DNA of 64,000 bases, taken from contig JAQFVV010000030.1 of the NCBI GenBank assembly GCA_028023455.1, positions 9,388,876 to 9,452,875 on the forward strand, read 5' to 3'. The stretch comes from Epiperipatus broadwayi (lineage: Eukaryota > Onychophora > Udeonychophora > Euonychophora > Peripatidae). Below are positions 62,050 through 64,000 of this stretch, one piece after another. Under the pieces are notes generated by a model, which saw nothing but the letters and a program-made list of their open reading frames with translations, had not been told where the DNA came from and made no database searches. How positions within the stretch are numbered: the first letter of the stretch is position 1; every line of letters begins with the position of its first letter. A program made the translations under genes and the position numbers.

Positions 62050-63470
62050 ATGTGGAATAAGATTCTTTCAATGACCTTTAACCCAATACAGCAATATTTA
62101 GCTTACATTAATATCTTGTCATTTAACATTAATCATATAGTGAAAAATCAGCCACATCCCTCAGAGTTGTTGAAGCTTGCAGAACAAATTCATAAACGTA
62201 TTGTGGCAATAACCCCTACTCAACATACACAGAAATGTATACATATACTAACAAATGCTTATAATAAGGCATGTGAAACCCTGAAGAGCTATTTAAAAAA
62301 TAAAAAAAAGTAGAATATGCCTAATGCATCAACACACATGGACTCAGCAATACATTAGATGGGCATTAGGGAGGGGACCTGAAATCAAGGTGCCATTAGC
62401 AATTAAAATCAACAATGAAGCATTTACTGGAAATAATATGATCTTACCAATTCTTAACTATTTTAAAAATAAACTGGGACCAGGGAAATTGATACAATAT
62501 CAGCCAAATCTATTTGGAATGGCAGAGATTGAATCACCATATGCAATAGATGATTTTATAATGAAAATGAATGAAATGCCCAACAACTGTCGCCCAGGAA
62601 GCCCTGAATTCCACTGTCCATATTAAAACATCTTTAAAAGCTGACTAGCAAATGCCTGTGCCAGCTGGTAAATTATTTATCACAGGGAATAATAACAATG
62701 GAGGGAGTTAATACGATTCTGATGGTGCTGTTTAATAAAAAAAAGAAACCCATCCCTTTGTTATCAGAGATAAGGCCAATATCAATGGGTCCAGAAAGTA
62801 ATTAAAAATAAAATAAAACCATTTATTTTGCCGATGATTTCTCCAGTTTAATTTGCAAAAAAACATTCATCTACCACCCAAGCTGCTATGTTATTTAAGG
62901 CTATTTTGACATCGGTTAGAGAAAAGAAAAGATATGGCTCGATTGTTGTACAGCTGGATATTGCTTCAGCTTTTGACAATGTTGATATGTCTATACTGTT
63001 GAGATTATTGAATGACACTGAAATGCCAAAATCACATATATGTTATAGCAAATTTACTCTTAAATTGTGAGCTTCACATTACCCTAAATGGCAGAAATTT
63101 GCCAGCTTTCACACCAACTAAATCACTTTCACAAGGGTTCCCACTTTTTGCCATCTTATTCATTTTATATATAAATTCCCTTCTTGATCGACTACAACAG
63201 GCATTTGAGTGAACGGAGATCCTGGGCACAGGTCAAAAATTGACCTGCATTGCATACATGGATGATATTATAGTTTTCCTGACATCAAAAAAGCAGATAC
63301 CAAAACTACAGATAATTTTAGAAGAATACTCAAAGGAATTTAAACTAGGTTTCAATCCAGAAAAACAGCAGCATGGACTATATTCATGGGAAGGCCATGT
63401 ACATCCATTTTCCAGGCAAAGCCAGGTTCATTCCTTGGATTTCCATTCCATCTGGGGACTACTGGCATGA
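62050..63470 (+). pseudogene. LINE-like element ORF2, pre-RT and RT palm
   Basis: Open pieces in alternating frames. A pre-RT region ends in MNEMPNNCRPGSPEF (cf. the LP.NKSPGPDGF motif). RT then follows: KKPIPLLSEIRPISM (~62745), STTQAAMLFKAIL (~62870), VQLDIASAFDNVD (first catalytic Asp, ~62950-62990), SLSQGFPLFAILFILYINSL (~63125) and YMDDIIVF (catalytic box, 63255-63266). The SQGDPLS-type motif has GF in place of GD. No APE-type endonuclease is evident between ORF1 and the RT. Confidence 0.8.
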
Positions 63471-64000
63471 AATGTCATTTGCAGAACAAATTGAAAAATG
63501 AAATCCAGCAAATAGTAGACTCTCTAGCCAATACCTATATGTCAGTATACTCTAAGATTCAATTAATTAAAAGTTTGATGATGACTAAGATAGTTTACTT
63601 TATGCCGGTGGTTGCTTTCTCAAAGGCTTTTATCTCTAAAATTAAGACCATTTGCAATCAGCTACTATGGTCAAGGAAAGTCGTGGCAATATCAATGGCA
63701 AAATTATGTCAACCACTGAATGAAAATGGTTTGGGGTTACATGATATTGGTATTTTTGACAAACAGAGTATGATGAACAATATAATTGATATTGTTAAAC
63801 AATTTCCAAAAATTAAGCAGCTCATAGAGGTCATTCCAACTGATAAACCACCACCAAAAAAATTATCATATTTTGAACAATTAATCTATCATTGTAAAAT
63901 AGAATCAAAAATCCCAGAGCAATTTATTAATAAGTACAAATACTGGGAAATTTATGAACTAATAAATGAAGATAATAACACAATTGCTTTGGAACCAATA
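63344..64000 (+). CDS. LINE-like ORF2, thumb and C-terminal part, open to the window edge
   Basis: An unbroken 219-codon frame begins after a stop at 63341-63343 and has no stop before the end of the window. It picks up the RT frame just after FNPEK and reads WTIFMGRPCTSIFQAKPGSF, LGFPFHLGTTGM, then the LINE post-RT motif MAKLCQPLNENGLGLHDIGI and a charged helical region. It is the longest open frame in the window. An expected C-terminal zinc finger, like the one at 12331-12627, would lie beyond the edge. Confidence 0.75.

Overview
This is a window of a very AT-rich animal genome, most likely an invertebrate. The evidence is a spliced, junctophilin-like MORN-repeat exon at the left edge, tRNA-derived SINEs, Penelope-like, RTE-like and Ty3/Gypsy retroelements, hAT-type elements and long (TA)n tracts. 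There are no operons, ribosome binding sites, CRISPR arrays or prokaryotic genes. I cannot name the species from sequence alone.

Layout. 0.16-0.95 kb: one exon of a junctophilin-like gene on the minus strand, bounded by plausible splice sites but broken by several 1-nt frameshifts that do not damage the encoded residues, which suggests base-level errors in the assembly. 1-10 kb: intron or intergenic DNA with a G-poor repeat family (called R3 here), a tRNA SINE, small hairpins and the first inverted pair of a ~450-bp family (R1). 10-18 kb: RTE-like 3' ends, the zinc-finger tail of another LINE, two hAT-type elements, and a 21-base match to an Illumina adapter exactly at the broken end of the first hAT element. 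21-31 kb: an R1 copy with a 15-bp target-site duplication, a long (TA)n tract, a decayed Penelope-like element followed by a third family (R2), an RTE copy split by a large R2 fold-back with a 13-bp target-site duplication, and several more inverted repeats. 31-44 kb: terminal-inverted-repeat elements with nested insertions, duplicated and inverted blocks, further R1 copies and a ~48-base C run. 45.7-48 kb: a decayed Ty3/Gypsy element (minus strand, RT - RNase H - integrase). 48.7-51.8 kb: a 418-bp satellite array that reverses orientation once and forms a large palindrome. 52-60 kb: LINE scraps, three R1 copies, and mostly unrecognised AT-rich DNA. 60.6-64 kb: a LINE-like element running off the right edge (gag-like ORF1 with a zinc knuckle, then reverse transcriptase), frameshifted but with a 219-codon open stretch at the end.

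Two themes stand out. First, at least ten repeats sit as inverted pairs or fold-backs. Second, families R1, R2 and R3 each carry a hammerhead-ribozyme-like core (CTGANGA, short stem, GAAA), with a paired base change in the stem between two R3 copies. I found no complete canonical cleavage site, so these are candidates only. Apart from the junctophilin-like exon, every protein-coding signal I could recognise belongs to a mobile element.
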